64,000 bases of DNA from Melghirimyces thermohalophilus (GTDB lineage: Bacteria; Bacillota; Bacilli; Thermoactinomycetales; DSM-45169): the NCBI RefSeq assembly GCF_900102685.1, contig NZ_FMZA01000002.1, positions 124,001 through 188,000 of the forward strand, written 5' to 3'. Made by a program: the position numbers and the translations under genes. The first letter of the stretch is position 1. Every line of letters starts with the position of its first letter. Below are positions 1 to 8,393 of this stretch, piece after piece. The notes below the pieces were generated by a model, which did not search any database, was not told where the DNA came from, and worked only from the letters and a program-made list of their open reading frames with translations.

Positions 1-834
1 CGTCCCGTCGGTACCGAGGCCTTCGGCACCAAGACGGAGATGAAAAACCTCAACTCTTTCCGCAATGTGGAACGGGCCTTGAAATACGAAGAAGAGCGAC
101 AAACCCAGGTTTTGTCCGAAGGCGGCACCGTTGTACAGCAGACGATGCGCTGGTTGGAGGACGAAGGACGTACCAAAGTGATGCGATCCAAAGAGGAAGC
201 TCACGATTATCGCTATTTCCCGGAACCGGACCTGGTACAGCTTCAAATCGATGAGGCCTGGAAACAACGGGTAAAAGAGAGTCTTCCGGAATTGCCCGAT
301 TCCCGGCGAAAGCGGTATATAAAAGAGTTCGGTCTCTCCGAATACGATGCTTCGCTGCTGACGGCGTCTAAAAAGATGGCCGACTTCTACGACCGGACAG
401 TGTCCAGCGGAGCGGAACCCAAAGCGGCTGCCAACTGGATTTCTTCTGAACTCCTGGGCTATCTGAACAGCCAGGGTAAGGAGCTGGAAGAGACTCAGAT
501 CACGCCGGAATCGATCGCCAAAATGACCCAACTGATCGAAAAGGGTACCATCAGCAGCAAAATCGGCAAAAAGGTGTTTAAGGAACTGGTGGAAAAGGGC
601 GGCGATCCGGCTAAGATCGTGGAAGAAAAAGGTTGGGTGCAGATCAGCGACGAAGGAAAACTGAAAGAGATCGTCGCGGAGGTGGTCGACGCCAATCCGC
701 AATCGGTGGCTGACTACCAAAACGGAAAGGATCGGGCTCTCGGCTTCTTAGTCGGTCAAGTGATGAAAGCGACCAAAGGGAAAGCCAACCCGAAGATGGT
801 TAACCAGCTGCTTCTGGAGAAAATTGGCGGCTGA
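1..834 (+). CDS. gatB: Aspartyl/glutamyl-tRNA(Asn/Gln) amidotransferase subunit B, 3' part
   Basis: The reading frame is open from base 1, so the gene begins upstream of the window; about 277 C-terminal residues are present. GatB is the tRNA-binding and glutamyl-phosphate-forming subunit of the GatCAB complex, which converts misacylated Glu-tRNA(Gln) and Asp-tRNA(Asn) to the amidated forms. The fragment starts at the end of the catalytic cradle ([16 protein letters not shown]; then [16 protein letters not shown], a GatB hallmark) and continues into the helical domain and the C-terminal YqeY-like tail domain ending in [15 protein letters not shown]. Identification is firm. Upstream gatC and gatA would be expected just outside the window. 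Confidence 0.97.
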   Translation, partial: RPVGTEAFGTKTEMKNLNSFRNVERALKYEEERQTQVLSEGGTVVQQTMRWLEDEGRTKVMRSKEEAHDYRYFPEPDLVQLQIDEAWKQRVKESLPELPDSRRKRYIKEFGLSEYDASLLTASKKMADFYDRTVSSGAEPKAAANWISSELLGYLNSQGKELEETQITPESIAKMTQLIEKGTISSKIGKKVFKELVEKGGDPAKIVEEKGWVQISDEGKLKEIVAEVVDANPQSVADYQNGKDRALGFLVGQVMKATKGKANPKMVNQLLLEKIGG

Positions 835-881
835 TCTTCCGGTTTGGTATCCGAACGGAGAGGCTTAAATGAGGTGTTACC

Positions 882-1178
882 ATGCAGATTTTGTATGGGG
901 CTATCGTCCTGTTTTTCTTGGGATCGGGAGTCTATTATCTACAGGATGAGCCCCCACATGCGCTTCACTTTTTGGTGATCGCGCTCTATTTTTTCATCAT
1001 CCTGTTCGAGTTTCGGGGCAATCCCTTTTCACGCAGGACGTATGTTCTCCTCAGCCTGCTGTTGACGGGCAACGCGATGATCCAGTTCTTCCTGGCCGAA
1101 AATAACGCCATCTACGGGCTGGTCAGCCTCTTTTTTGCCTATTTCGCCCTGCAGGCTCGACGGCGTGTCAAACACTAA
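882..1178 (+). CDS. Small multi-pass membrane protein of unknown function
   Basis: This 98-residue protein is very hydrophobic, with three to four predicted membrane segments (about residues 2-18, 27-45, 53-70 and 74-90) and a basic C-terminal tail (QARRRVKH). A GAGGTG motif lies about 8 bases before the ATG. The gene begins 47 bases after gatB on the same strand, so it may be read through from the gat operon, and it ends just before a clear rho-independent terminator. I do not recognise a family. Confidence 0.7.
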   Translation: MQILYGAIVLFFLGSGVYYLQDEPPHALHFLVIALYFFIILFEFRGNPFSRRTYVLLSLLLTGNAMIQFFLAENNAIYGLVSLFFAYFALQARRRVKH

Positions 1179-1184
1179 CTGTTT

Positions 1185-1213
1185 CCGCCCGATGTTCGGG
1201 CGGTTTTCTTTTT
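1185..1213 (+). terminator. Rho-independent terminator after gatB and the small membrane gene
   Basis: Stem CCGCCCG / CGGGCGG with a 5-base loop, followed by a T-rich tail, 7 bases after the upstream stop codon. Confidence 0.85.
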
Positions 1214-1317
1214 CTGTGTCGGTGGGGCGGGCATAACCTGCTTTTCATTGAAGCAAAATAGTTGTCGGCGGGTTTCTTTAGCCGCCCGCCATATTTCGGA
1301 TAAGGGGGCGTCTGTTT

Positions 1318-1656
1318 ATGCCGTATCAGCAAAACAAACAGGCCGGGCAACAAGGACAGCAACAAGGGCAACAGCAAAATCAGCAGTACCAACAGGCTGT
1401 ACAAAATGCCCGTCAGGCCATGCAACAGGTTCAACAGGCTCAATCCCAAGCCAATCCGCAAGCCTTGAATCAGGCTCAACAAAAGCTTCAACAAGCCCAG
1501 CAACAGGTGCAACAATTGCAACAGAACCAGGAAGGGCAAGCCAACGCCCAGCAGCAACAGCAACTGCAGCAGGCCATGCAGGGGCTGAGTCAAGCCCAGC
1601 AGAAGGTACAGCAAGCCCAGTCTGTCAGCAACCCCGTCGAATACCAGCAATACTGA
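1318..1656 (+). CDS. Glutamine-rich low-complexity protein
   Basis: This 112-residue protein is about 45 percent glutamine, with Ala, Asn and Val making up most of the rest. It has the periodic pattern of an extended helix or coiled coil (repeats such as QQVQQAQ and QAQQK) and no cysteine, signal peptide or membrane segment. AAGGGGGC lies about 10 bases before the ATG, and a strong terminator follows the stop, so it is probably a real single-gene unit. The composition recalls gamma-type small acid-soluble spore proteins, but the gamma-SASP repeats (with FGTEFASET) are absent, so that link is speculation. The hairpin at 1283-1310 (GGCGGG / CCCGCC) sits in its leader. Confidence 0.7.
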   Translation: MPYQQNKQAGQQGQQQGQQQNQQYQQAVQNARQAMQQVQQAQSQANPQALNQAQQKLQQAQQQVQQLQQNQEGQANAQQQQQLQQAMQGLSQAQQKVQQAQSVSNPVEYQQY

Positions 1657-1667
1657 GGCTAAAGGAA

Positions 1668-1699
1668 AGAGAGGGAGCCGGCTTCGGCTCCCTCTTGTT
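1668..1699. terminator. Bidirectional terminator between convergent genes
   Basis: Stem GAGGGAGCCG / CGGCTCCCTC with a 4-base loop and T-rich ends, placed between the Q-rich gene and the convergent minus-strand gene. Confidence 0.8.
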
Positions 1700-1700
1700 G

Positions 1701-2231
1701 TCACTTGGGAGCGTACCGGTTCCACGCTTGGGTGCCGATCAACTCCTGAGTGTAAATCATCGCTTCCTGTAAAAGTGTTTCCGCATAATCCACCCAATGG
1801 ATCCAATTCTCCACAGCCGGGCGAGCATCGGTTGGAGCTGTGCGCTTCAGTTCTAAAAGATATCCCCGTTTGATGCGATGATGGCGACGGGCTTGGTATA
1901 AGCTGTCGACCAGTTGACTCAGGATGGTTCCATGCCAGTCATGACAGCCAAGCCGTTGCAGGCAGCCCTGCGCGATCAAGCTGTGGTTACCTGTCTGCAG
2001 ATCCTCTTCAAAAACCGACTTCAGTGCCGGGAGCTGGTTGATCGTTGATATTCTCTCTATCTGTCCGGCGATGGTGTGAAGGATCGACTCGGCGAACAAG
2101 CTTTTAAAAAGAGCATCTTGGGCCTGATGCAGCTGATGGGGTTGGGGGCCGGAGGAGGTGTAGTTACGCTCCGACGCCGCTGTCTGGCCGCCGGGATTTA
2201 CAGGCTCCAGTTCCCGGTGCTCGCTATCCAT
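1701..2231 (-). CDS. Conserved-looking hypothetical helical protein
   Basis: A 176-residue soluble protein. The first 35 residues look disordered (Pro, Gly, Ser and Gln rich); the rest is predicted helical, with the segment LFKSLFAESILHTIAGQIER and a C-terminal WIHWVDYAETLLQEAM. The ATG at 2231 is preferred over a TTG six bases upstream because AAGGGGG is 7 bases from the ATG and almost touches the TTG. No signal peptide or catalytic motif is visible and I do not recognise the family. It stands alone between a shared terminator and a plus-strand promoter. Confidence 0.65.
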   Translation of the reverse strand: MDSEHRELEPVNPGGQTAASERNYTSSGPQPHQLHQAQDALFKSLFAESILHTIAGQIERISTINQLPALKSVFEEDLQTGNHSLIAQGCLQRLGCHDWHGTILSQLVDSLYQARRHHRIKRGYLLELKRTAPTDARPAVENWIHWVDYAETLLQEAMIYTQELIGTQAWNRYAPK

Positions 2232-2321
2232 AGACAAACCCCCTTGCAGGTTTTATTCCTATACCTATGCGAAGGGTACGGAATTCTTCAGCGCAGTTGA
2301 AAGATCCCGACTTTCTTCCTA

Positions 2322-2349
2322 TTGACTTGCTTTTGGTTTGGGGTAAAAT
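2322..2349 (+). promoter_or_regulatory. Sigma-A type promoter for the lipoprotein gene
   Basis: TTGACT at 2322-2327, a 16-base spacer, and TAAAAT at 2344-2349. It lies about 40 bases before the GTG start at 2388, which argues against any start further upstream in that frame. Confidence 0.7.
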
Positions 2350-2387
2350 GCCTTCCGAAACGTTTCAGCAAAAAGGGGACGAGATGT

Positions 2388-3227
2388 GTGTACCGATGGA
2401 CAGCCTGCCTATTGCTGTTTGTGCTCTTGTTGACCGGATGCGGCCTCACAGCAGAAGACGAAGCGGAGGAAGCCGAGACAAAAGCGGAGCGGGAAGCCCG
2501 CATTCAAGAAATGACTGCGGAAGAGATACTGAAGAATGTTCGGAATGCGATGGAAGAGATGAAGGGAACCCGCTGGAAGCGTGTGGTTCGACATCAATTT
2601 GTATTTAAGGGTCAGCCAGACAAGAATACCCGTGTGGAACAGAAGCAGACGGTGGAAGTGACTCACCGGCCTTACCACTTGCATCAGGACGGAACTTTAA
2701 CCGTCAACCAAGAATACGTGAGTGAAACGATCCCGCAACGTCAATATGTGACCGGGAAAAAGGCATATGTTTTTAAACGGAATCAGTGGTTCGAAAGCGA
2801 GGTGGACGAGAACGGGAAGGGATTCAAGGAGGACCAGACTCCGCTGGAGTGGTTAAAAGAAGTTTCCGCTTTCGCTGCCGGAGCCGATGTGAAGCAAAAA
2901 AAGTCGCAGATAGGGATCACCCTTTATCCTTCTTCTTCCAGATTGAAGTCATCCATCGATTGGACCCCTGCTTCCCTGGCGGGCATTCCGGCCAACAAAG
3001 ACACGGCTGTCGCCAAACCGGTGGCCAAGGTCCGCCTCTGGGTCGATAAGAAAACCTTTCGCTTGGTGAAAGCAGAACAGGTGATGGAGTACACGCTGCG
3101 CCTCGACAAACAGCAGGTGAACGTACGGCAGAAAAAGGTGATTCGACTGGACGGGAAAGTGAATAAGATTTCCGTTCCTGAAAAAATCAGGCAAAGCGCG
3201 GTTCCTGTTTCTTCGTCCAATAAGTAA
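2388..3227 (+). CDS. LolA-like (DUF6612-type) lipoprotein
   Basis: A 279-residue secreted lipoprotein. With the GTG start at 2388 (GGGG motif 9 bases upstream) the N terminus is a textbook lipoprotein signal: basic residues, a run of Leu/Phe/Val, then lipobox LLTGC. Upstream in-frame starts would overlap the promoter. After a charged linker (AEDEAEEAETKAEREAR) comes MTAEEILKNVRNAMEEMKGT, typical of Bacillota lipoproteins with a LolA/LppX-like half-barrel (DUF6612). The remainder alternates beta strands, including the KVRLWVDKKTFRLVKAEQ strand pair typical of that fold. The likely role is binding of a lipid or other hydrophobic ligand outside the membrane; the substrate is unknown. A bidirectional terminator follows. 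Confidence 0.75.
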   Translation: MYRWTACLLLFVLLLTGCGLTAEDEAEEAETKAEREARIQEMTAEEILKNVRNAMEEMKGTRWKRVVRHQFVFKGQPDKNTRVEQKQTVEVTHRPYHLHQDGTLTVNQEYVSETIPQRQYVTGKKAYVFKRNQWFESEVDENGKGFKEDQTPLEWLKEVSAFAAGADVKQKKSQIGITLYPSSSRLKSSIDWTPASLAGIPANKDTAVAKPVAKVRLWVDKKTFRLVKAEQVMEYTLRLDKQQVNVRQKKVIRLDGKVNKISVPEKIRQSAVPVSSSNK

Positions 3228-3256
3228 GAGAGGGAAGCGAATTCCCTCTCTTTTTC
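3227..3256. terminator. Bidirectional terminator between lipoprotein gene and PTS operon
   Basis: Stem AGAGAGGGAA / TTCCCTCTCT with a 4-base loop and a T-run on the plus strand. It also ends the convergent PTS transcript. Confidence 0.8.
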
Positions 3257-3708
3257 TACATCGATTCGATCAACGTTTTTATTTTATCCCGATTGTCCGC
3301 TTCCAATAAAGCCTGTCGGAACGTTTCATCAATCAACTTTCGGGAGAGGAGCTGCAGGATGCGAAGGTGCTCATCTCCCGCCTGTTCCTCGGGCACAGCG
3401 ATCATAAACACCAACCGGGCCGGTTCACCATCGATGCTGTTCCAATCGACGCCGGATGGTTTCCGTCCGAAGGCGACTCGGGGCTGGTCCACACCGGCCG
3501 ATTTGCCGTGGGGGATCGCGATTCCAAACCCGATTCCGGTACTTCCATGCTCCTCCCGGGCGTAAAGATCCCGCCTGAACTGATCCCGGTCGGACAGAGC
3601 TCCTGTTTCATCGAGGCGGTCGAGCAGTTCGTCCATCACTTCTTCCCGGTTGTTCCCCTTCAACTGCAATACCATCAGATCGTCGGTCAGAAGGTCGGAT
3701 AGTTTCAA
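3256..3708 (-). CDS. PTS fructose/mannose-type EIIA component
   Basis: A 150-residue EIIA of the fructose-mannitol family. It receives phosphate from HPr on the histidine in GIAIPHGKS (about residue 66) and passes it to EIIB. The surrounding pattern (EEHGSTGIGFGIAIPHG and, later, DEHLRILQLLSRKL) is diagnostic. Its start overlaps the EIIBC stop by four bases (ATGA), so the two are translationally coupled. In Bacillus mannose systems EIIA is usually fused to EIIBC; here it is a separate protein. Sugar specificity (mannose versus fructose) cannot be read from the sequence; the divergent phosphomannose isomerase gene favours mannose. Confidence 0.92.
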   Translation of the reverse strand: MKLSDLLTDDLMVLQLKGNNREEVMDELLDRLDETGALSDRDQFRRDLYAREEHGSTGIGFGIAIPHGKSAGVDQPRVAFGRKPSGVDWNSIDGEPARLVFMIAVPEEQAGDEHLRILQLLSRKLIDETFRQALLEADNRDKIKTLIESM

Positions 3709-5147
3709 TCCGATTCACTCCTTTGCACTTCCGCGTTTTTTTTCAGCACGTTTACCAACAGGGCAGTGACCACGGTTCCCGCGGCGATGGCGACGAAGAA
3801 CATGGGGACGTTGCCCACGGCTTGGACCGCGGCGACGATGGGTCCTCCGTGGGGAACATTGTCAGTCACCCCCGACAGCATGGCCACAGTCGAGGCAGTC
3901 ATGGAGCCCACCATCATGGCCGGAATGACACGGAGAGGATCCCCGGCGGCAAAGGGGATCGCCCCTTCCGTAATGCCCACCAAGCCCATCGCCAGAGCGG
4001 CTTTCCCCGCCTCCTGCTCTTCCTGGTGGTATTTCCGCCGGGCTAACAGCGTTGCCAATCCCATACCCAGAGGAGGTGTACAGATGGCTGCGGCAATTGC
4101 CCCCATAATGAAGGTCTGCCCTTCGGCGATCATGGCGGCGCCGAAGAGAAAGGCCACCTTGTTTACCGGCCCGCCCATATCGAAGGCGATCATGGCGCCG
4201 AGGATCAACGCCAGCAATACTTTGCTGGTACCCTGCATACCCTGGAGGAATTGGGTCAATCCTTCCATCAGCGAAGCGATGGGGGCCCCCACCACGAAGA
4301 TGAACAGCAGGGCGACTAGGGTGGATGCCGTCAGCGGAATGACCAGGATGGGCATGATCGGTTGCAGAACGGAAGGTACGGGGAGAGATTTGATCCATCG
4401 GGTGATGATCCCAGCGATAAAACCGGCCAGTATACCTCCGATGAAACCGGCACCCGCTTCGGAGCCGTAGAAGCTTCCGTCAGCGGCGATGAAACCGCCG
4501 ATCATGCCGGGAGCCAGTCCCGGCCGGTCGGCGATACTGACAGCAATATAACCGGCCAAAATCGGAACCATGAAGGTGAAGGCGGCTTCGCCCACTTTCA
4601 GAATGGAGGACCAGACAGAGTCCTCAGGCACCACCAACCCTTTGGCTCCGGGTTCCCCTCCCAAACCGAGGGAAAGGGCGATCAGTAATCCCCCGACCAC
4701 CACAAAAGGGATCATATAGGAAACCCCGTTCATCAGTGAGCGATAGATGAGATTTTGTCCCCGTTCCTCCTTATGAGTAGGGTTCGTTTGGGTGATGTCA
4801 TCTGTTTCTCCTGCTTCCTCCCGGGAACGGTGGACGGGAACCTCCCCGCTTTCAAAGCGCTGAATCAATTCTTCAGGCTTGCGAATGGCATCGGAGACGG
4901 CGCAGGACAGCACCCGTTTTCCCTCAAAACGGTCCATCTCGATACTTTTATCCACGGCCAGGATAATCCCGTCCGCCGCTTCAATTTCTTCCTCGGTCAA
5001 AACATTTTCTGCCCCGATGGAGCCCTGGGTTTCCACTTTGATGTCAATCCCCGCTTCCGCCGCGGTTTGGGCCAGTTTCTCAGCGGCCATGTAGGTGTGG
5101 GCGATCCCGTTGGGGCAGGAAGTGACGGCCAGAAGCTTCATCCACAT
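3705..5147 (-). CDS. PTS fructose/mannose-type EIIBC permease
   Basis: About 480 residues. The N-terminal EIIB domain carries the phosphorylated cysteine in TSCPNGIAHTYMAAE; an acidic linker follows (about residues 100-130), then an EIIC domain with 8-9 membrane segments, including AFDMGGPVNKVAFLFGAAM and GITEGAIPFAAGDPLRVIPA, both characteristic of fructose-family EIIC. It takes up a hexose and phosphorylates it. AGGAAGG stands 5 bases before the ATG at 5147; a second ATG at 5141 is also possible. The long open frame upstream of these ATGs overlaps the regulator gene and does not resemble PTS protein, so it is not used. Confidence 0.93.
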   Translation of the reverse strand: MWMKLLAVTSCPNGIAHTYMAAEKLAQTAAEAGIDIKVETQGSIGAENVLTEEEIEAADGIILAVDKSIEMDRFEGKRVLSCAVSDAIRKPEELIQRFESGEVPVHRSREEAGETDDITQTNPTHKEERGQNLIYRSLMNGVSYMIPFVVVGGLLIALSLGLGGEPGAKGLVVPEDSVWSSILKVGEAAFTFMVPILAGYIAVSIADRPGLAPGMIGGFIAADGSFYGSEAGAGFIGGILAGFIAGIITRWIKSLPVPSVLQPIMPILVIPLTASTLVALLFIFVVGAPIASLMEGLTQFLQGMQGTSKVLLALILGAMIAFDMGGPVNKVAFLFGAAMIAEGQTFIMGAIAAAICTPPLGMGLATLLARRKYHQEEQEAGKAALAMGLVGITEGAIPFAAGDPLRVIPAMMVGSMTASTVAMLSGVTDNVPHGGPIVAAVQAVGNVPMFFVAIAAGTVVTALLVNVLKKNAEVQRSESD

Positions 5148-5172
5148 CCCATCCTTCCTGTGTTTTGTCTGA

Positions 5173-7128
5173 TTACAGATAATGGTGCCAATGACCGGGT
5201 TCCGTCTCATTGATGATCGCGTCCAGCGTCTCCGGATCGTCGGCGAGACGGACCATCTCCCGAAATAGAGAACGGTTACGCTCTCGCTCCGTTTGGTCGA
5301 GGGCCAGGAGGAAGACCAGGCGGACAGATTCGCCGTCCCAGTCCACCGGTTCTCGAAGGGCGGCGGCAGCCACTCCGGATTTCCGGACGATATCGGAGGA
5401 GCCGTGGGGAATCGCCACTCCGTTGCCGATGGTGGTCGAGGCAAGTCGTTCCCGTTGGAGAACGCTTTCAAGATAATCTTTGCTGACGGCCCCGATCGCC
5501 TCCAACCGTTTCGTCAACAGATGCAGGAGCTCCTGCCGATGGACTCTGTGTCGAATTTGCAAACATGCCTTCGGGTGCAACAAACGCTTCAACACCGGAA
5601 ACATCTGTTGCGACTCCTTTTCCTCCCCGGGTAGGGTCCCTTGAAGGAGCCGGTGCAGTTGTTCACGTTCTTCCCTGTGAAAGAGGGGAGTCACCTGAAG
5701 GGACGGCACCGGGGAATGCTCAAGAGGGACGGTGGTGAGGAGAATATCGGGTCGGTGTCTTCGGACAGCCAGAGCCACTTCCCGGGCGGCCACGGTTCCC
5801 GTCACCCGCAGTTCTGGGAAGAACCGCTCCAGCTTGGCTTCTAGCAGCCGGGCGGTTCCCTCTCCGCTGGAACAAACAATCAGTGCGCTCTTTCTCCCAG
5901 GGGACCGGGACAGACGTTCCGCTGCTGCTTGGAAGTGAAGGACCAGATACCCGGCTTCCTCCGCTCCGAATCGGATTCCTTCCTTGCGGGCCAGTTCCGG
6001 CAATAGATCCAAAAGGGTTTCGTACATATAGGGATAGCTGTGACGGGTTTCCTGCAGGAGGGGATTGTCCACACGTAATCCGTGTCGTACCCGATTCAGC
6101 GCTGAATGGAGGTGAAGAGACAGGCCGGTGAGGAGGCGGTCGTCCCGTTTCAGCGGCAATTGGAGGGCTTTTTCCATCCGGGAGATGAGAAATAAGGCGA
6201 TGCGCCGGGCTTCCGGGTCGGTTTTCCCGAGGGTATGCCGGATTTCCCGCTCCGAATCGGATCCCCATTGACGAATTCGGGAGCCTAGAAGGTGCATGGC
6301 AATATATCCGATCTCCGCTTCGGGCAGCCGAAGGGAGAAGCGTCGTTCCAGTGCTCCGGCCAACTGGGTGGCTATCTGGTGCTCAGGGTGTGCGGCCAGT
6401 TCCTGAAGCTCTTCCGCCGGCATTCGGATCTTTTGCCCCTGCCGGATCCGATGAAGGGCGATGGCCAAATGGTAGACCAGGTTGGTGAAGCCTTCATCGG
6501 TGAAGGGGTAGGGCATGGTGCTTTCGATTCGGCGAACCTCTTCCCGGATCACTGAAAGATCCGGCAACAGATCCGCCAGCAGTTTTTCATCGGCGGGAAG
6601 TGCCTCCTCTCTGAGTTTGGAAATGGCGAACCGGCGTTCCCTTTCTGTTCCCTCCACCTTGATCCCCCAATTGGGGCGGCGTGCAAGGCTCAGCCCGCCG
6701 GCACGAAGCCAGGAGTCCACCCAGTCGAGGTCGGCGTGAACCGTAGTCCGGCTGACATGCAGTTTCCGGGACAATTCCTCTGTCGTGAGCGGTTGGTCCG
6801 CTTCCAGCAGTACCCCGAGCAGCGTCCGTCTTCTCCCGTCGGAATCCCCCCGGTCATCATCCGCCTCCCGGCCTTTTTCCTGCAGGCGTTCCGCCAGACG
6901 TTTCCGCTCTATGGGGGATCCTTCCAAGGTGACTCCCACTCCGGGTTTGCCGGTGATGTTCAAACCGGTTTCGACCCGGACCCACTCTTTCAGTTGTGCG
7001 AGTTCGTTTCGAACCGTCCGCTCGGAGCAACCGATTCCTTTCGCCAATTTCCCCGATGGGATCGGACGATCGACCCGGAGCAGAAACTGCAGCAATTGTT
7101 TTTTTCGTCCATCTAACGACATGTTCAT
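5173..7128 (-). CDS. PRD-domain transcriptional regulator of the PTS operon (MtlR/ManR type)
   Basis: About 651 residues with the multi-domain layout of DNA-binding BglG-family activators. There are two N-terminal winged helix-turn-helix segments (FLLRVDRPIPSGKLAKGIGC..; TTEELSRKLHVSRTTVHADL), two PTS regulation domains with histidines (about residues 190-400), an EIIB-like domain (KSALIVCSSGEGTARLLE, with Cys) and a C-terminal EIIA-like domain (GVAIPHGSSD, with His). Such proteins read the phosphorylation state of HPr and EIIB and switch on the sugar operon. Start candidates are GTG 7134, ATG 7128 and ATG 7122; none has a perfect ribosome site. It lies 26 bases upstream of EIIBC, on the same strand. 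Confidence 0.9.
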   Translation of the reverse strand: MNMSLDGRKKQLLQFLLRVDRPIPSGKLAKGIGCSERTVRNELAQLKEWVRVETGLNITGKPGVGVTLEGSPIERKRLAERLQEKGREADDDRGDSDGRRRTLLGVLLEADQPLTTEELSRKLHVSRTTVHADLDWVDSWLRAGGLSLARRPNWGIKVEGTERERRFAISKLREEALPADEKLLADLLPDLSVIREEVRRIESTMPYPFTDEGFTNLVYHLAIALHRIRQGQKIRMPAEELQELAAHPEHQIATQLAGALERRFSLRLPEAEIGYIAMHLLGSRIRQWGSDSEREIRHTLGKTDPEARRIALFLISRMEKALQLPLKRDDRLLTGLSLHLHSALNRVRHGLRVDNPLLQETRHSYPYMYETLLDLLPELARKEGIRFGAEEAGYLVLHFQAAAERLSRSPGRKSALIVCSSGEGTARLLEAKLERFFPELRVTGTVAAREVALAVRRHRPDILLTTVPLEHSPVPSLQVTPLFHREEREQLHRLLQGTLPGEEKESQQMFPVLKRLLHPKACLQIRHRVHRQELLHLLTKRLEAIGAVSKDYLESVLQRERLASTTIGNGVAIPHGSSDIVRKSGVAAAALREPVDWDGESVRLVFLLALDQTERERNRSLFREMVRLADDPETLDAIINETEPGHWHHYL

Positions 7129-7150
7129 CACCACCGGTGAAGGGAAAGAC

Positions 7151-7164
7151 GGAAAACGCTTTCC
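7151..7164. promoter_or_regulatory. cre-like palindrome upstream of the PRD regulator
   Basis: GGAAAACGCTTTCC is a near-perfect palindrome similar to CcpA sites (TGNAANCGNTTNCA). It lies 23 bases before the regulator start, where CcpA binding would impose glucose repression on the sugar operon. Its edges (GG..CC rather than TG..CA) make this tentative. Confidence 0.4.
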
Positions 7165-7281
7165 CTGTTTTCAACTTAACACAGCGTCTTTGATTCAATA
7201 TCCGAATTCTTTGCCGTAACTTCCGGCAACGGCTGTACATTTTCATTCTATCCCAACAGAGACAAGAGGGAAGATGTGAAT

Positions 7282-7302
7282 GGATATTCCATATGATACA
7301 AT
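7282..7302 (+). promoter_or_regulatory. Possible promoter and palindrome in front of the ROK kinase gene
   Basis: TACAAT at 7297-7302 could be a -10 element. Just upstream, TGGATATTCCA is an 11-base palindrome that could be an activator site. No good -35 is present, as expected for an activated promoter. Confidence 0.3.
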
Positions 7303-7394
7303 CATCATGGTCATCCGATGAGAAACGGACACGGTGGATGGTCCGGGCCACAGGATGGGTACTTTTTCCCGGCACCGCTGCGATAACGACCACG

Positions 7395-7425
7395 AAAGGC
7401 TGATGGCAGCCCCCGTCAGCCTTTT
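7395..7425 (+). terminator. Hairpin in the leader of the ROK kinase gene (possible attenuator)
   Basis: AAAGGCTGA / TCAGCCTTT, a 9-base-pair stem with a 12-base loop followed by TT, lies between the putative promoter and the kinase start. It could be an intrinsic terminator or attenuator; no antiterminator partner was identified by eye. Confidence 0.35.
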
Positions 7426-7485
7426 GGATCGTGACCGCCACGGAGAAAAGGGACGGTCGGACAACTTGTACAGGAGGAAATGGGT

Positions 7486-8355
7486 ATGTTATATGGCGGC
7501 ATCGAAGCGGGGGGTACTAAGTTTATCTGTGCCGTTGGCGATGAGAATGGAAAACTTGTGGAAAGGATTCAAATCCCCACTACCGTTCCGGCGGACACCA
7601 TGGAAAAAGTGATTCATTTTTTTCGTGATTTTGATGTGCATGCTCTGGGAATCGGTTCCTTCGGACCGATCGATATTGACCCCGTAAGCCCAACCTACGG
7701 CACGATCACGTCCACTCCCAAAAAGGCGTGGAGAAACTATCCCATGGTCGAGAAGGTGAAGGAAGCGTTGGGCGTTCCTGTCGGGTTTCATACCGATGTT
7801 AACACCGCCGCTCTGGGGGAGGCGGTGTACGGTGCGGCGAAAGGGTTGGACAGCTGTTTATATATGACCGTGGGGACCGGGATTGGAGCCGGCGCGGTGA
7901 TCGACGGTCGCCTGTTGCAGGGACTTTCCCACCCGGAGATGGGTCATATCTTGGTGCGACGCCACCCTCGTGATTCCTATCGAGGGAATTGCCCCTATCA
8001 TCAGGATTGCCTGGAAGGTCTCGCCGCAGGCCCCGCTGTGGAAGAACGATGGGGGGAAAAAGGGATCCATCTAACGGACAGGCCGGAAGTTTGGCAGCTG
8101 GAAGGCTACTATCTGGCACAGGCTCTCATGCAATGGATTCTGGTTCTCTCACCCCAAAAAATCATTCTCGGTGGAGGGGTGATGAAACAGCGGCAGATCT
8201 TCGCCTATATACATGAACAGGTAGCAGAGCTTTTGAATGGATATGTCACCCTCCCGCCGATCGATCAATATATCGTGCCCCCCGGGCTGGGCGACGACGC
8301 GGGTATCGTAGGATCCCTGCTCCTCGCTGAGCGGGCGGTACAACCATCGACATAA
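7486..8355 (+). CDS. ROK-family fructokinase
   Basis: A 289-residue sugar kinase. The N-terminal phosphate-binding loop is YGGIEAGGTKF, the sugar-binding region is LGIGSFGPIDI, and the ROK signature with zinc ligands is GHILVRRHPRDS..GNCPYHQDCLEG (His plus three Cys/His), as in Bacillus fructokinases YdhR/GmuE. It phosphorylates free fructose (or mannose) at C6 with ATP. AGGAGG at 7472-7477 lies 8 bases before the ATG at 7486 but only 2 before the ATG at 7480, so 7486 is chosen. It forms an operon with manA, divergent from the PTS genes; together they feed mannose and fructose into fructose-6-phosphate. Confidence 0.9.
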   Translation: MLYGGIEAGGTKFICAVGDENGKLVERIQIPTTVPADTMEKVIHFFRDFDVHALGIGSFGPIDIDPVSPTYGTITSTPKKAWRNYPMVEKVKEALGVPVGFHTDVNTAALGEAVYGAAKGLDSCLYMTVGTGIGAGAVIDGRLLQGLSHPEMGHILVRRHPRDSYRGNCPYHQDCLEGLAAGPAVEERWGEKGIHLTDRPEVWQLEGYYLAQALMQWILVLSPQKIILGGGVMKQRQIFAYIHEQVAELLNGYVTLPPIDQYIVPPGLGDDAGIVGSLLLAERAVQPST

Positions 8356-8393
8356 ACACTGAGACGGTGCCTGAGAAAGGAGACGTGGGTCCG

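Noticed and set aside
1248-1772. Long alternative frame overlapping the glutamine-rich gene
   Set aside because: It is a shadow of the repetitive CAG/CAA-rich sequence; no ribosome site, and it crosses the terminator.
5148-5471. N-terminal extension of the EIIBC frame
   Set aside because: It overlaps the C terminus of the PRD regulator and does not resemble any PTS domain; good ribosome site at 5147.
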